64,000 bases of DNA. Origin: Rhipicephalus microplus (Eukaryota > Arthropoda > Arachnida > Ixodida > Ixodidae). The stretch's first letter is position 1. Every line of letters begins with the position of its first letter. Under the pieces are notes generated by a model. The model made no database searches. It saw nothing but the letters and a program-made list of their open reading frames with translations, and was not told the DNA's origin. The DNA lies in NCBI RefSeq assembly GCF_043290135.1, contig NC_134701.1:205912601-205976600 (forward strand), in the 5' to 3' direction. The position numbers and the translations under genes are program-made. Below are positions 48,326-59,782 of the stretch, piece by piece.

Positions 48326-49270
48326 TTAACTCTCTCACAACGCGCGATTATAACCACGTCGTGAGCATCGTCATGAAGTAATAATTACAGCTTGCCCTAT
48401 AGGATGTATTACCGTGTTCCATTTGCTCAATTGCACGCTGCATCGTCCGTATGAACTCAGCGGTTCATACACATCTATAAAACGTCCGAGCTGTTATTGG
48501 GACAGAGCGTAATACTCTTTGGATAATTCTATTTATTTTCTTTGATTTACCCGTACGGTGTCAGCCACTGGTTGTGTGCCCACTCATGGTGGATCATCCA
48601 GACACAGCATCTGCAGTATCTGAAGTTTTAGTTAGATACTTGTACTTCTTTGTGCCTGTACTATGCACTGGTACTCTTTTCATAGAACTTAACATCATTC
48701 GTCGCCTTCGTTCTTGTATAAAAAACAAAATCCAGCAACGGTGACCACACTTTTTTGACTTGAGTAATCTTATACTACAGCTGCCTCACTCAACCACAAC
48801 AAACTTCGCACGTCAGTTAGGTTTCAACATTGAGTTAAATCTGTACACTATCATTCGTTCTCTTGATTTTCGATAGAAGGCTCTTTGCTGATTACTGCAT
48901 TACGCATACTTTTATTCAATTGAAGAATTGCATTTCAAGTTGTATATTTATTGGCGTCAATGCCATCCCATCGACTCTTAAGCGATTCATAGCATACATA
49001 GCCTTACGTCATTGTTCTTTTTTTTCTCATGGAGCTACGGAATTGATATTTGATTACATGATATAGGTTGGAGGTTGGTAATATCAAGCTTAAGTCCCGC
49101 ACTGTATCGTAACTGGGTTTTTAGTTCACTTTGCTGCCTTCCCAACAAGCTACACGATGACCTCCAAACGTGATTCCCTTCTGCAGTACGAACTACGAAA
49201 CCGTGGTTTGAAACGCTTCCCATTGTATGCCGCAAGCCGGGAGTCGTGTTGCTACAAAACGTTGCTTGTA
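48326..49270. other. gene-free stretch
   Basis: No supported gene or repeat. Confidence 0.4.
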
Positions 49271-49271
49271 C

Positions 49272-49341
<70 letters not shown>

Positions 49342-49370
49342 TTTCTTTCTTTCTTTCTTTCTTTCTTTCT
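49271..49370. repeat. (CTTT)n microsatellite
   Basis: About 25 units with one CTTC variant near 49,340. Confidence 0.96.
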
Positions 49371-51543
49371 GTCCTATTTGTTCTATTTGTTGCGAGCCCG
49401 CCTCGCAGACGAGAGTAACAGCGACTGGGACACTGCAGGGTGGTGTTTCGTCGAGGAGAGACGAATGCTCCCGTCAGTGAATGGTCAGTGCGCTTGAGTG
49501 CTTCTGGACAGCGCGCACTGGGAGTGCAAACGAGAGAGACAAATGGGACTTGAGGTCTGTCTCGACAGTTAATGCCGGGTGAGGGATCAAGGCAGGTGGG
49601 GGATACCGACAGAAGAAGTTTGTGCCCGCACAAAAAAAAAAAAAAATAAGACTCACCCTCTCTCCCCCCTCGACGACCGCCCTTAGCCGGGCTTCTGGAA
49701 ATCCGGCGGTCGCCCGATTGACCCAGAATGCGGCAGTTTTCTGTTGGTATAGTTGAGACAGCAGAGCGAGGAGCTTTTCCGGCAGCCTCTTCTCTGTTTG
49801 TTTCTTTTTCCCACTGCCGGCTTAAAAAGCGCGGAAAGGAGCGACGTAAGATGTGCCAACGGGACGTCGAAAAGCGGTTCGAGCGAGTGAGGTCAATTAA
49901 TGCGCCCGCAGCGCGGCGACCTTGAACTCACAGGTGTCTCTCTCCTGTGGGGACTGGTCGCTTATATGTATACGTCCGCGTTCGACGCGAAACAGTTGCG
50001 TGCAGTTGAGGGCAAACCCAGACCGTATCGGTGCTCTAATACGCCCTTCATAGAAAACAGGCAAGGTCGGATGCATGGACCTCGCTTCTACCCAAATGTC
50101 AAGAAGAGTACACCGAGACATTGAAGCCTAACGACGGTGCGCGCTGCGTGCATCAGCGAGGAATGCACTCGGAGAGGTCGGGAATGATCACCGGCTCGTA
50201 ACGGTACTTGGTTCGCCGCTGATAAGCGTATAGGGATGAAGCGAAGCGTGATGTATACAGTTAAGTGCAGACGCATTCCGTTCTGGACCCGGAATGTCGA
50301 GACAAAACTTACAGCGCTCTCTTTTTTTCTTAAAGTATGCCAATTTTCTGCCTCTATTTCCTCTCTCCCGTATTCCTTCGTTTATTCTTTCCTATTTTTA
50401 AAACTGACATGCTCTAGAATATAGGGTAACTAAATCTTTGCAACGTACATTTAGAATATGAATAATTGTACGCTGTGGGTGCGTCTGCTTTTTGGTATTA
50501 GCGCATATTAGTGCATCTAGTTGGTATAGCCTTAAAAAGAAGTCTCAGAGTGATGGCTAATGTTAATGTAACCGCAACAGAACAAGCAGGACGCATTAAG
50601 CTTTCACGTGACACCTATTTCGTTCGTCACGCACAAACATTGACACTAGGACCCAAAGAGCCAGTGCTGACTGCTGGAACTAACCATTGCTTGCGCAGGG
50701 TCGGGATCGGACGAGTCGTCTCAGCTTGGGTCGAATCCACAAGGGTTTTTGTTCGTAAGTGTTCTTTGCTATTTACTGACCTCCACATTGGCTAACGAGA
50801 GAATTGGTTGAAAAGTTCTCTCTGCGTCGCCGGCGTCGTTGGAAGTGTCAGATTTTTGTGCACTGTCAGTGAAACACCGGTCGCGACAGGCGCGTGTCAG
50901 AGTAACAATTACGTTCTTTGCTCAACGTCTTCAATTTAGGGTTAGTGGTTTACGTTCTCCTGCACGAAAGAATATGGTGCTCTGCTTCGCCCGGCTGCAA
51001 CCACTGCGAGTAACTCGGCAGGCCTCTCACGTGTTGGCTCTCACGCGAATGGAGTGCCTATCGATATGATCTTTCAAAACGAAATGCGGTTAAAAAAAAC
51101 GGACATCACAAAGGTGAGCAAACAGCCGCTTCTGTGGCGTACGTGCAAGGGTCGCACGCTTATATTAGGTCACAACTTGAATAAAGGACACTCAGCGATG
51201 TTTTAGGTCTACGGAAGCTGAGAGATGAAGGTCAGGCCCGCGTCACTGCCAATCACGTTCACTTCGTGACATGCGGATGGGGTGCAGATCGCAAATACGC
51301 CGTATATCATTGGACCTCACCGCACGTTTCACAAGGCGCGGCCATGTCTATGTGGTCCCCTCACAGCGAAATCATGCATATTACAGCCGTTTTTACGCGG
51401 ATGCCTTTAACCTTCTGTAGGTTCGCCCATGCTTTGAACCGATGATATAAAAACGTGTTGTGGTATAGTCATATATACTAAAAAGAAACAGTTTGAAGCA
51501 CATTTCACGAAAATCGAGCCAGTAGTTAGCTGAAAAAAAATGG
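49371..51543. other. gene-poor stretch
   Basis: Partly CpG-rich at 49,430-50,250. Frames are short and unsupported. An A run lies at 49,630-49,645. Confidence 0.35.
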
Positions 51544-52331
51544 CAGCATATCCACGGAGTGAATGATGGGGAGTGGGGCGAAGCATTCGTCCGTCCATTC
51601 GTTCTTGCTTCCGTCCGTTCATGCGTACGTCTGTGTAACCGTCCATGCGTCCATCCACCCGTCCGTGCGTGCGTCTGTTCGTGCGTCCGTCCCTGCGTTC
51701 GTCCATGCATCCGCGCCTGCGTCCGTTCACGCGTCCATCCATGCATCTGTCTGTGTGTCCGTTCGTCCATCTATTCAGCACTCCAAGTACCACCATCTCG
51801 CATCTTTTCATCATACATTCTCCATATAGAAGCACCGCCATCCAGCGGACATTTCAAGGACTAAACGGGAGGTGGCACACGCACACTTTCTTACGGATTG
51901 CGCTTCGGGTTTACTTCCCACCTTTAACCACCTCGAGTTCATGGTATATACTAGTTCACTGTATTCATGGCTATGCGGCCCAACGCTCGCTAAACCTTTC
52001 TAAAACGAAGGAGGTTACACCCAGCGAGTATAACGTAGCAACCCTTTCTTGTCTGATCCTGCTCAGTGTACATGCCAATAGCTGCTAATGGGGATCGCAG
52101 CGTGCGCGTTACCTAAAGGCCGAATGCTCCTGTCTCTCATTCCCCCTTAGCAGCCATTAACATGTGCATTGAGCACTATCTTTTATTGTTCAACAACGCA
52201 CAGAAGAAATCTCTCACCAGAACCACCTTGGAGGTCAAAATCGTAAGGACCGCTATTTCGGGTATGTGCCACTGGTGGTTACGTACTACGAGGGACGCAC
52301 AAGCCACGCCATAAGGAGCTTCGCCCCTAAA
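51544..52331 (+). repeat. array-bearing repeat family, copy B
   Basis: Begins CAGCATATCCACGGAGTGAA with GAGTGGGGCGAAGC and ends AAGGAGCTTCGCCCCTAAAA. The subterminal GGGGCGAAGC/GCTTCGCCCC pair is an inverted repeat. A degenerate array of CGTC/CATC/CGTG tetranucleotides occupies 51,590-51,775. Confidence 0.78.
51590..51775. repeat. degenerate tetranucleotide (YGTC)n array
   Basis: Roughly 46 units of CGTC, CATC, CGTG and CGTT in register. Frames on both strands give artefactual Arg-Thr-His/Ser-Val-Pro runs. Confidence 0.9.
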
Positions 52332-52928
52332 AAGAAAACTTGGGAGAGTGTTTTGAAAAAGTGGGAGAACGCTCTGCCATTAGCTCATGAAGGCACCATC
52401 TTGCGATTCCATCAATAGGTACTTGGGACGAAATGGCTTAAGCGAGAGGATCAGGGTATCACTTCTTAAGTTGTGAAGAGTTAAGTTGTACGAACCTCAT
52501 TTCAGCAGGAGATTGCGACTCTTGTGAGCCTTGACAGCGCTGCGATCTGTTCCTGTACAGCTTGCTTCAACGCGCACCAACTTTTTTTTGTTCTTTTTGA
52601 TGTCGTTGGTCATTGTTTTTCTGTCAAAATTATCGACTACAGCTGTTCCCCCTGAATATGCGCACATTTTTAAAGAGGTTTGATGCGATATCAAGAAAAA
52701 TATTTTCATGCACAAATATCCGCAATTGCGTTGAGGGATGATCGGGGCTATTTCGCCGAGAATTGATCCGATACATTTATCGCTCCAGTTATTGTGCGAA
52801 TTTAAAGAAACTTTGAAGCTAAAGTCACCTCTTCAAAAAATAAAAAAGAGGAAATTAGTGGCATTTTCATTCGTAAATTTGTTCTATGAATTCGAAGAAG
52901 ATGAAAGCTCGAAAGTTATCATAAAAAT
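52332..52928. other. gene-free spacer between repeat copies B and C
   Basis: No supported gene. Confidence 0.4.
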
Positions 52929-53288
52929 CACAGCATATCCACGTAGTGAATGATGATGAGTGGGGCGAAGCGTCCGTCAGCCCGTTCGTGCTTCCGTCCG
53001 TCCATTCGTTCTTGCTTCCGTCCGTCCACGTGACAATCCACGCGTCCATCCATGCGTCCGTCCGTCTGTCCGTGTGTGAGTCCGCCCATCCACCTGTCTG
53101 TCTGTTCGTGCCTCCATCCGTCCGCGCGTCTATCCATCCGTCCGTCCGTCCGTGCGTCCATTTAGAGAACACTCCAAGTACCGCCATTTCCATCTCGCAT
53201 CCCCTTGTGGCACCGGTGGCTACGTACTACTACATACGTACATACAAGGGATGGACAGAACCATGCCTTAAGGAGCTTCGCCCCTAAA
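52929..53288 (+). repeat. array-bearing repeat family, copy C
   Basis: The most compact copy: CAGCATATCCACGTAGTGAA with GAGTGGGGCGAAGC at the left, a degenerate (CGTC)n array at about 52,970-53,160, then ATTTCCATCTCGCATCCCC, and the AAGGAGCTTCGCCCCTAAAA end. It lies in direct orientation 0.6 kb from copy B. Confidence 0.8.
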
Positions 53289-53731
53289 ACGCCAGGCCTG
53301 CGTGGAAGGCGCAGCACAGTCAGCAAAAGCTAGCAGAGTGGCCTTTCAGAGTCTTTTCTAAACACTCATTGGTTAACTACTGCAAGGACACTTGCTTGAT
53401 ACCCACTGTGCCATTATGAATAAAATTTTTGGGCAGTTGGTTGGCATTCACTCACTTGCAAGGAATTTTGTGCCAATTGTTCATGCAGTGGCTGTCGATG
53501 ATGATAAATTATGCCTGTAGTGGGTATGCGCCACAGTTATTAGGTGAACAAGAACAAGCTTTTGTAACGGGTTGGAGCGTCGGACGACCCACTCGTTACG
53601 CTATTCGCATTGTGCGACGACTGGTTGTTCTTTCGCTCTTTTAAAACGCTTTATAAGTCGTATTAACGCGATTGCTTTCTCGACATCAAGCCTGCCTAAG
53701 GCAAGTTTTCCAACTAATCCCAAGCACTGGC
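53289..53731. other. flank; may include the 5' UTR of the large L1-like element
   Basis: No coding recognised. The 5' end of the retrotransposon could not be fixed. Confidence 0.35.
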
Positions 53732-54805
53732 ATGGCTCAGTTGGTCACAAGAGGAGAATTTTTCGTCAAAAGTCGTCGATGCCTCGTTATTGACCTGGAG
53801 CCCACGGAAGTGAAGGTGAAGCTTATGTGGCTTCCTGAGCACTTGGAGGACGCCTATGTTCGCGAGGCACTGCAAGCTTTTGGGAAGGTCAAGACTATAT
53901 CACAAGAAAGCTGGAAAGTAGCGGACATGGAACAAATGCGAACGCTAAATAGGGATGTTGTTTTGTCCCTTGCTGATGGAGTTCGCGTTGCTGTTATTCC
54001 TCATATTATTGTTGTCTGCGGAGTGCAAAGCCTCGTCCTAATACCTGGCCGCCCACCACTTTGCCTTCGGTACAGTAAGGTTGGACACAACCGTCGAAAC
54101 TGCAGGACCCCTCGCTGTGACTACTGTCGACGCTTCGGTCATTCGGCCGAGGATTGTGTTATGACATACGCCAACAAGCTGCGACAGCACACACAACATC
54201 CAGATGATAACCTACAAGAGCATATTATGGATGCTACCGAGGTTCTGGACGCAACGGGAGACACTCCGTCAATTTCATATGCTGCAGGCTCTACCACAAT
54301 GAATCCAGAAAAGGAAAGAAAGTCACTCGCTGTTGACACAGTTGAAACTTCTGCGTGCAAAGAGCCAAGTGAATCATGCGAGCAGCATACACAAAGTGAC
54401 TCCGCACAACCCCTAGCACAAGTAGGAGTTCCTATGAAGAGTGCTGTTGCGCTGACCCATAAACATGCCGAAAAACCACCAGTACAAGACGGAGACTCTG
54501 GGCTGGATCCCGCAGAAAGTTCTTCACCTGCTTGCGCTGCAGCTCCGCAGCAGCTTTTTCATCAGGGTGCAGTGTCGGAAGATGATATGCAGATCTCCAT
54601 GGATGCAGCAATACCGAAACGACGCGCATCGTCCAGCTCGGATTCAAGCAAAGGGAGTGACCCAGCGTCTATGACTAGGAAGTCCCGCCGTCGCCGAAAG
54701 TCCATGCCAAAGGGGTCGTGTCACCGATCCCGATCTAGGAGGCCTGGTGGGGGTTCACGGGAAGCCTCACCGCCAACTCTTGGGACTGATCAAGTGGGAC
54801 GATAA
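53732..54805 (+). CDS. ORF1 (gag-like nucleic-acid-binding protein) of the L1/Tx1-like retrotransposon
   Basis: The first ATG in the frame is at 53,732; the frame opens just before that but lacks an earlier ATG. The N-terminal part has an RRM-like pattern (VEVKLMWLPEHLEDAYVREA, LQAFGKV). Two tandem zinc knuckles follow at about 54,061-54,160. The first, CLRYSKVGHNRRNC, has Tyr in place of the second Cys; the second, CDYCRRFGHSAEDC, is an intact CX2CX4HX4C. The C-terminal half is low complexity and ends in a basic Arg/Ser/Lys stretch. CCHC-bearing ORF1 proteins with this layout are known from Tx1-type elements; they bind the element RNA. About 40 bp separates it from the start of ORF2. Confidence 0.82.
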   Translation: MAQLVTRGEFFVKSRRCLVIDLEPTEVKVKLMWLPEHLEDAYVREALQAFGKVKTISQESWKVADMEQMRTLNRDVVLSLADGVRVAVIPHIIVVCGVQSLVLIPGRPPLCLRYSKVGHNRRNCRTPRCDYCRRFGHSAEDCVMTYANKLRQHTQHPDDNLQEHIMDATEVLDATGDTPSISYAAGSTTMNPEKERKSLAVDTVETSACKEPSESCEQHTQSDSAQPLAQVGVPMKSAVALTHKHAEKPPVQDGDSGLDPAESSSPACAAAPQQLFHQGAVSEDDMQISMDAAIPKRRASSSSDSSKGSDPASMTRKSRRRRKSMPKGSCHRSRSRRPGGGSREASPPTLGTDQVGR

Positions 54806-54849
54806 GTGTATTAGAAGGTAGTCATTACAGCGCAGCTTGAGTGACTTAT

Positions 54850-55273
54850 CTTTGCTACCTTGAACGTACGCGGCCTTAGGTCTTCGCAGAAACAGGCAGA
54901 GCTCCGTAGACTTCTCAATCGGAAGTGTCTCGATTGATATGTGTGGTTTAACGTCCCAAAACCACTATATGATTATGAGAGACGCCGTAGTGGAGGGCTC
55001 CGGAAATTTAGACCACCTGGGGTTCTTTAAATCGGAAGTGTCTCGACTTTGTCGCCATCCAAGAGACAAAGATCGAGAGTGAGGAAGAGACCGAGAAGGC
55101 CCTGCGGCCGTTTCTGTCTCAGTTTAATGTGTGTGTCTCACATGCTAAAGCTTTATCTGCGGGCTGTTGGTTGTTTCTGAGAAAGAGCCTACCCTGTTCA
55201 GCATTCTGCACTAGTGTTGATGAAGAGGGCAGGTATATATGCTGTGATTTTTTGTTGCAAGGAGCACCATGGC
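54850..55273 (+). pseudogene. L1-like ORF2 endonuclease, N-terminal half, SINE-interrupted
   Basis: The frame starts FATLNVRGLRSSQKQAELRR, containing the catalytic Asn of the AP-endonuclease fold. It breaks at the SINE (54,934-55,029) and resumes as FVAIQETKIESEEETEKALR with the catalytic Glu in the QETK motif. It then reads EEGRYICCDFLLQGAPWR, where the RTE block begins. No frameshift lies outside the inserted segment and its target duplication. Confidence 0.85.
54934..55029 (-). mobile_element. 5'-truncated Ruka-type SINE inside the L1-like endonuclease
   Basis: Only the 3' part (about 96 bp) of the SINE is present, from the GGTGGTC body string to the ATATCAATC-type end. A perfect 17-bp target-site duplication, aatcggaagtgtctcga, lies at 54,917-54,933 and 55,030-55,046. 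Confidence 0.95.
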
Positions 55274-56561
55274 GAAAAATATGGTTCAAATCCCGGTGCC
55301 GCGCAGTTCCCAACCGGAAAAAAAAAATCCGCGTGTTGATGGAACTGCATTAAGAGGCCTGGGGTGCGGCCTCACCGGTAACCACCGCCGGGAACGCACT
55401 CCCTCACCAGAGAAGGATTGGCCACCCTGGTGCAGTATCTGGTCACTACCTCCCACATGCATACGTCAAATAACTCACGGCCCTCAGTTCCCAGCAGCTG
55501 CGAAGCAACTGACCATGGCGGCGGTCAGATCTGCAACGCAGCAGAGGGTGCTAAGAATCTCTGGACTACAGGCCGCCTTTGGAACCTGAATTTGGCAACG
55601 TTTAACGCTAGAACCTTATCTAGTGAGGGAAGTCTAGCTGTACTATTCGAGGAGCTAGAGGGTGTTAAATGGGATATAATAGGGCTCAGTGAGGTTAGGA
55701 GGACAGATGAGGCCTATACTGTGCTACAGAATGGGCACGTCCTTTGCTATCGGGGCTTGGCAGACAGAAGAGAACTGGGAGTGGGGTTCCTAATTCACAG
55801 AAACATAGCTGGCAACATAGAGGAATACTATAGCATTAATGAAAGGGTGGTAGGTATTGTAATTAAACTGAATAAAAGATACAAGATGAAGGTAGTACAG
55901 GCTTACGCGCCTACATCCAGCCATGATGACGCTTCAGTTGAAAGCTTCTATGAAGACGTGGAATTGGCAATGAGTAAGGTAAAAACACAGTATACTATAG
56001 TGATGGGCGACTTTAATGCAAAGGTAGGGAAGAAGCAGGCTGGAGACCAGGCAGTAGGAGATTATGGCATCGGCACTAGAAACGCCAGAGGAGAGCTACT
56101 AGTAGAATTCGCAGAACGCAATAATTTGCGGATTTTGAATACTTTCTACCGAAAACGAGAAAACCGCAAGTGGACATGGAGGAGCCCTAATGGCGAAAAT
56201 AAGAACGAAATAGACTTTATAATGACTGCACACCCAGGAATCGTGCAGGATGTGGAAGTGGTTGGCAAGGTATGATGCAGTGACCATAGAATGGTACGGT
56301 CTCGAATTCGCCTAGACTTGAAGAAGGAACGACAGAAACTGATACGCAAGAAGCCAATCAATGAGCTATCACTGAGAGGGAAAGTACAGGAATTCAGAGT
56401 GTCGCTGCAGAACAGGTACTCGGCTCTTAGTGAGGAAACCAACCTTAGCGTAGATACAATGAATGATAATCTAACGAGTATCATTACGGAGTGTGCAGTG
56501 GAAGTTGGAGGCAGGGTAGTTAGACAGGACACTGGCAAGCTTTCCCAGGAAACGAAGAACC
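55274..56561 (+). mobile_element. RTE-type 5' fragment (endonuclease) nested in the L1-like element
   Basis: A plus frame from about 55,589 reads a full RTE apurinic endonuclease: NLATFNARTLSSEG (Asn), IIGLSEVRR (Glu), LGVGFLI, VQAYAPTS, IVMGDFNAKVG (Asp and Asn), WTWRSPNGENKNEIDFIM and CSDHRMVRSRIRLD (Asp, His). One in-frame TGA at 56,273-56,275 just before CSDHRM interrupts it. It fits a CGA to TGA CpG transition. The fragment continues into the RTE linker (KLSQETK) and stops; no RTE reverse transcriptase follows. Upstream of the endonuclease is about 300 bp of 5' region containing an A run at 55,319-55,328. Confidence 0.8.
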
Positions 56562-59500
56562 TAATTATCAATCTATATGCGTTTAATGAGGTTCCGAAAC
56601 GACTTGAATCATTTGAAAAAGTGCGTAACTTAATTGACGTCGACAGATGCACGGTACTTATGGGAGATTTCAACCGCGTATGTGAAGCTATTGATCGTTA
56701 TAGTTCATCTGGAAAGAGAGACAGGATTGGCGAGCTTTTATCCGGTATTGTAGATAATGCAGGACTAATTGACATCGGGGTCTCGAATCGGGCAACGGCA
56801 TATACAAGAGCACAAGGCAGTTCTCATGCTCGCCTTGACCAGATTTACGTGTCCTCATCACTCCTATCTCGTAAAATGTCCTGCAGCACCGAAGCTGTAT
56901 CATTCTCAGACCATTGTATTGTCATAGCACAAATTGGTGGAAATCGTCACAAACAATTCCGTCCCCAGTGGGTCCTTTGGAAAATGAATGCGAAGCTCCT
57001 CTGTGATCAGGAATTAATGAATCATGTTCAGATGGCATTGAGGCAATCCTTTTCGATTGGTTCGCATATTTTCGCTGCTTGGGAGTTTTTTAAACAAGAA
57101 GTTCGTGCTATAGCTTTAGAAATCGGGGCTGTTAAGTCTTTCTATAGAACGAATGATGAAAAGATGCTTCTTAAAAGTCTTTGCAATCTTTATGAGATGG
57201 AATTCGAAATGCCGGGAAAGTACATCAAAGACATTAAGAATATTAAGTGCCAACTACAGAGATATGACGCTGCTCGCTACCAAGAGGCACGTATTAGATC
57301 TCGGAACCAGCGCACTTTAAATTCTGAGCAACTGACGCGCCAAGCTTTATTTGATGAGCAACGCCATGCGATTTCTAAAGTTATTCCAGACTTGTATTCT
57401 AATGATGTGCTCATAAAACATAATAGAGACATTGCTTTGGCGGTTGAAAAGTACTATAAAAGTTTATTTAGCTCTCCCTCTGATGATCCTGACGCTCACC
57501 TCAAGACTAGTTTTGTTTCTCTTGTGAACCCCTTGAAGGACAATGATTGTGCAGTCATTAATGGACCAATTACTATACAGGAAATCGAGCAAGCAATCGA
57601 CAACTTGCCTTTATTGAAAACACCGGGCTCTGATGGCATCTCAGGCGAATTTTACAAAGCTTTCAAGAAAACGCTTGCTCCTATATTGCTGAATATTTTT
57701 CAGATGAGTTATGACATGGATACACTTCCACAATCCTTTTGCAAAAGTCACACTGTGTTAATACTGAAAACAACTGACAAAGAAAAACTTCGCTTCGTTG
57801 AGGGCTACAGACCAATATCGCTGTCAAACGTGGACTACAAAAATTTCGCCAAAGTATTAGCAAATAGGTTGCAATTTGCTATGTCGATCCTCATTGGGTC
57901 TCATCAGACATGTGGTATCAGGGGTCGGTCCATACAAACCAATATACATGTCGCTCGAAAAGTGCTTCAATACTGTCATGGTTTTCAAAAACATCTTGCA
58001 ATGCTGCAGGTAGACCTTGCAAAAGCTTTTGATCGCGTTCGTCATTCCTTCCTTTTTTCTCTTCTCGAACAAGCCAACGTTGGCCAGGTTGTTCTTAAAG
58101 GCGTTACACTATGCTATAATGAATGCTCAACTCGTTTGATAGTTAATGGTCAACTCTCCAAGCCAGTTTCTATTCGCTCTTCTGTAAAACAGGGATGCCC
58201 GATGTCACCTCTTTTATTTCCACTTTATCAAGAACCACTGTGCTTAAGCATAATGCAGTCGAGTTGCATTCGTGGCTTTAGTATATTAGGCAGTGAGGTT
58301 AAAGTATACATTGGCTTATGCAGACGATGTCGCATTCTTTTGCACAGATAAACCAAGTGTCGGAAATATGGTATATACTATTGAAACGTTTGGCGTAGTA
58401 TCAGGAGCTCGTTTAAATGCCTCTAAAAGTTTAGGACTGTGGTTTGGCTTGTGGGGTAGCACACCGAACCACTTTGCAGGGATTAATTGGACAAAAACTC
58501 CTCCAACATACCTCGGTGTACCATTGCATGCATATAGATTCAGTGCGCATTACTAGAAGGAACGCGTTTCTAAGCTCGAACGACAGGCCCAGACATTTGT
58601 TTCCTATCGACTTTCAATCTTTGGGACAGCTGAAGCTTGCAATACTTTTTTAGCAACAAAGCTTTACTATGTATTGCAACTTATTCATTGCGCAAGATTC
58701 TATATACAACGCTTTCATCATATTTTTGCTACTTTCATATGGTCTGCGACTTTTGAGCCCATGCGTCGTGATAATATATTCAAGCCAATTAGTGAGGGTG
58801 GGTTAGGATTAAAACACCTTTACCTTTGGCAAATAGTGTCGAGATTCTTCTTTTTTCGAGACAATTCCCATCCTGTAATACGTTCGTTCTTGCGGGTTAC
58901 ACTTGTTGATTACTTACCAGATTTAATTGTTTCATCAAACTTCTCCAAACGCCCATGCTTGTGGGGATTCATGCAGGAAGTTTACCTCGCAGTTCAGTCC
59001 TTAAAGCTCTCTTTTCTGTAGAATACCTGTACACAGTATCGCGTAAGGTGCTGTATAACGATCTACTGAGTACAGTCTTCCCACCTCCGTTTTACCGCTC
59101 ACTGTACTGCAATCTTCCAGGCCAGGATGTGTTGAAGCGAGTGCGCAAAATGTACATTCCACCGAATTCAAAAACGTTCTTCTATAAACTCCACTCGGAA
59201 ACATTGGCGGTAAACACATGGTTAAACAGAAAGAGTATTTTCATCCCGTCTGTTAACGGCCGTCTATGTGATGTGCCGGAAACGATTGAACATTGCTTTG
59301 TTAGCTGCAAAGATGACATACTGTTTGAGATGTCCTGCAGCGAGCACTGAAAAAAAAGTTTCGTCATTAATTCTCACACGATACGTTATCTTCTACCAGC
59401 AGCACTTGATGATGTACCATACGACATGTTTTTCCTCATCGGTATGCACAGCTTGTGGAAGACACGAATGCAAAACCGCAATGCAGAGCCCACCACCTCA

Positions 59501-59632
59501 TCAAGGCACTTCATTCAAATGGCTATCCACCTCAAAAACATTTACGACGAGCTAGACTTTAGACCGGACTGGTACTCTATCTTAGAGAACTGTTTGACCT
59601 CACCCCTTTTTTGTTTGCATAACAGGATGTGA
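56562..59632 (+). pseudogene. L1-like ORF2: endonuclease C-terminus, reverse transcriptase, C-terminal region
   Basis: From 56,565 the frame reads IINLYAFNEVPKRLESFEKV, CTVLMGDFNRVCEAIDR and FSDHCIVIAQIGG, the second half of an L1-type endonuclease. The RT follows: TPGSDGISGEFYKAF, EGYRPISLSNVDYKNFAKVL, LQVDLAKAFDRVRHSFLF (first catalytic Asp, about 58,004-58,060), KQGCPMSPLLF and LAYADDVAFF (YADD at 58,317-58,328). The frame is open to about 58,310, where a one-base insertion (or two-base loss) just before YADD shifts it. A TAG at 58,554-58,556 replaces a probable Trp. A further shift near 58,960-59,020 and another near 59,350 break the C-terminal part, which includes KVLKRVRKMYIPP-like text and ends LFCLHNRM. 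Not functional as it stands. Confidence 0.88.
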
Positions 59633-59782
59633 AGAACTCTCCATGTGAGGAACTCGCGCTGTGTTAGCCATTGAGTGTTTATGAATAACGCTTGAGCGCT
59701 TATTTGCGCGATTTGATTGTACGTTTGTTCGCTTGATTTGTCTTTATTGCGCAAATACTTTATTAAATACCATGCAAAAAAA

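Larger units (their letters stand above)
53732..59782 (+). mobile_element. large L1/Tx1-like retrotransposon with nested insertions (copy 3)
   Basis: In order: ORF1; endonuclease N-terminal half (54,850-54,933 and 55,030-55,273) split by a truncated SINE; an RTE-derived block (about 55,274-56,561); endonuclease C-terminal half (56,562-56,935); RT domain (to about 58,600); C-terminal region to a stop at 59,632; and a 3' end with ATTAAA near 59,763 and an A tail at 59,775-59,782. The C-terminus matches the fragments at 22.8 and 39.6 kb. Confidence 0.85.

Noticed and set aside
51393..51864. Arg/Thr/Gly/Met-rich repeat proteins on the minus strand and Ser/Val/Pro repeats on the plus strand
   Set aside because: Artefacts of the degenerate tetranucleotide array in repeat copy B; the same occurs in copy C.
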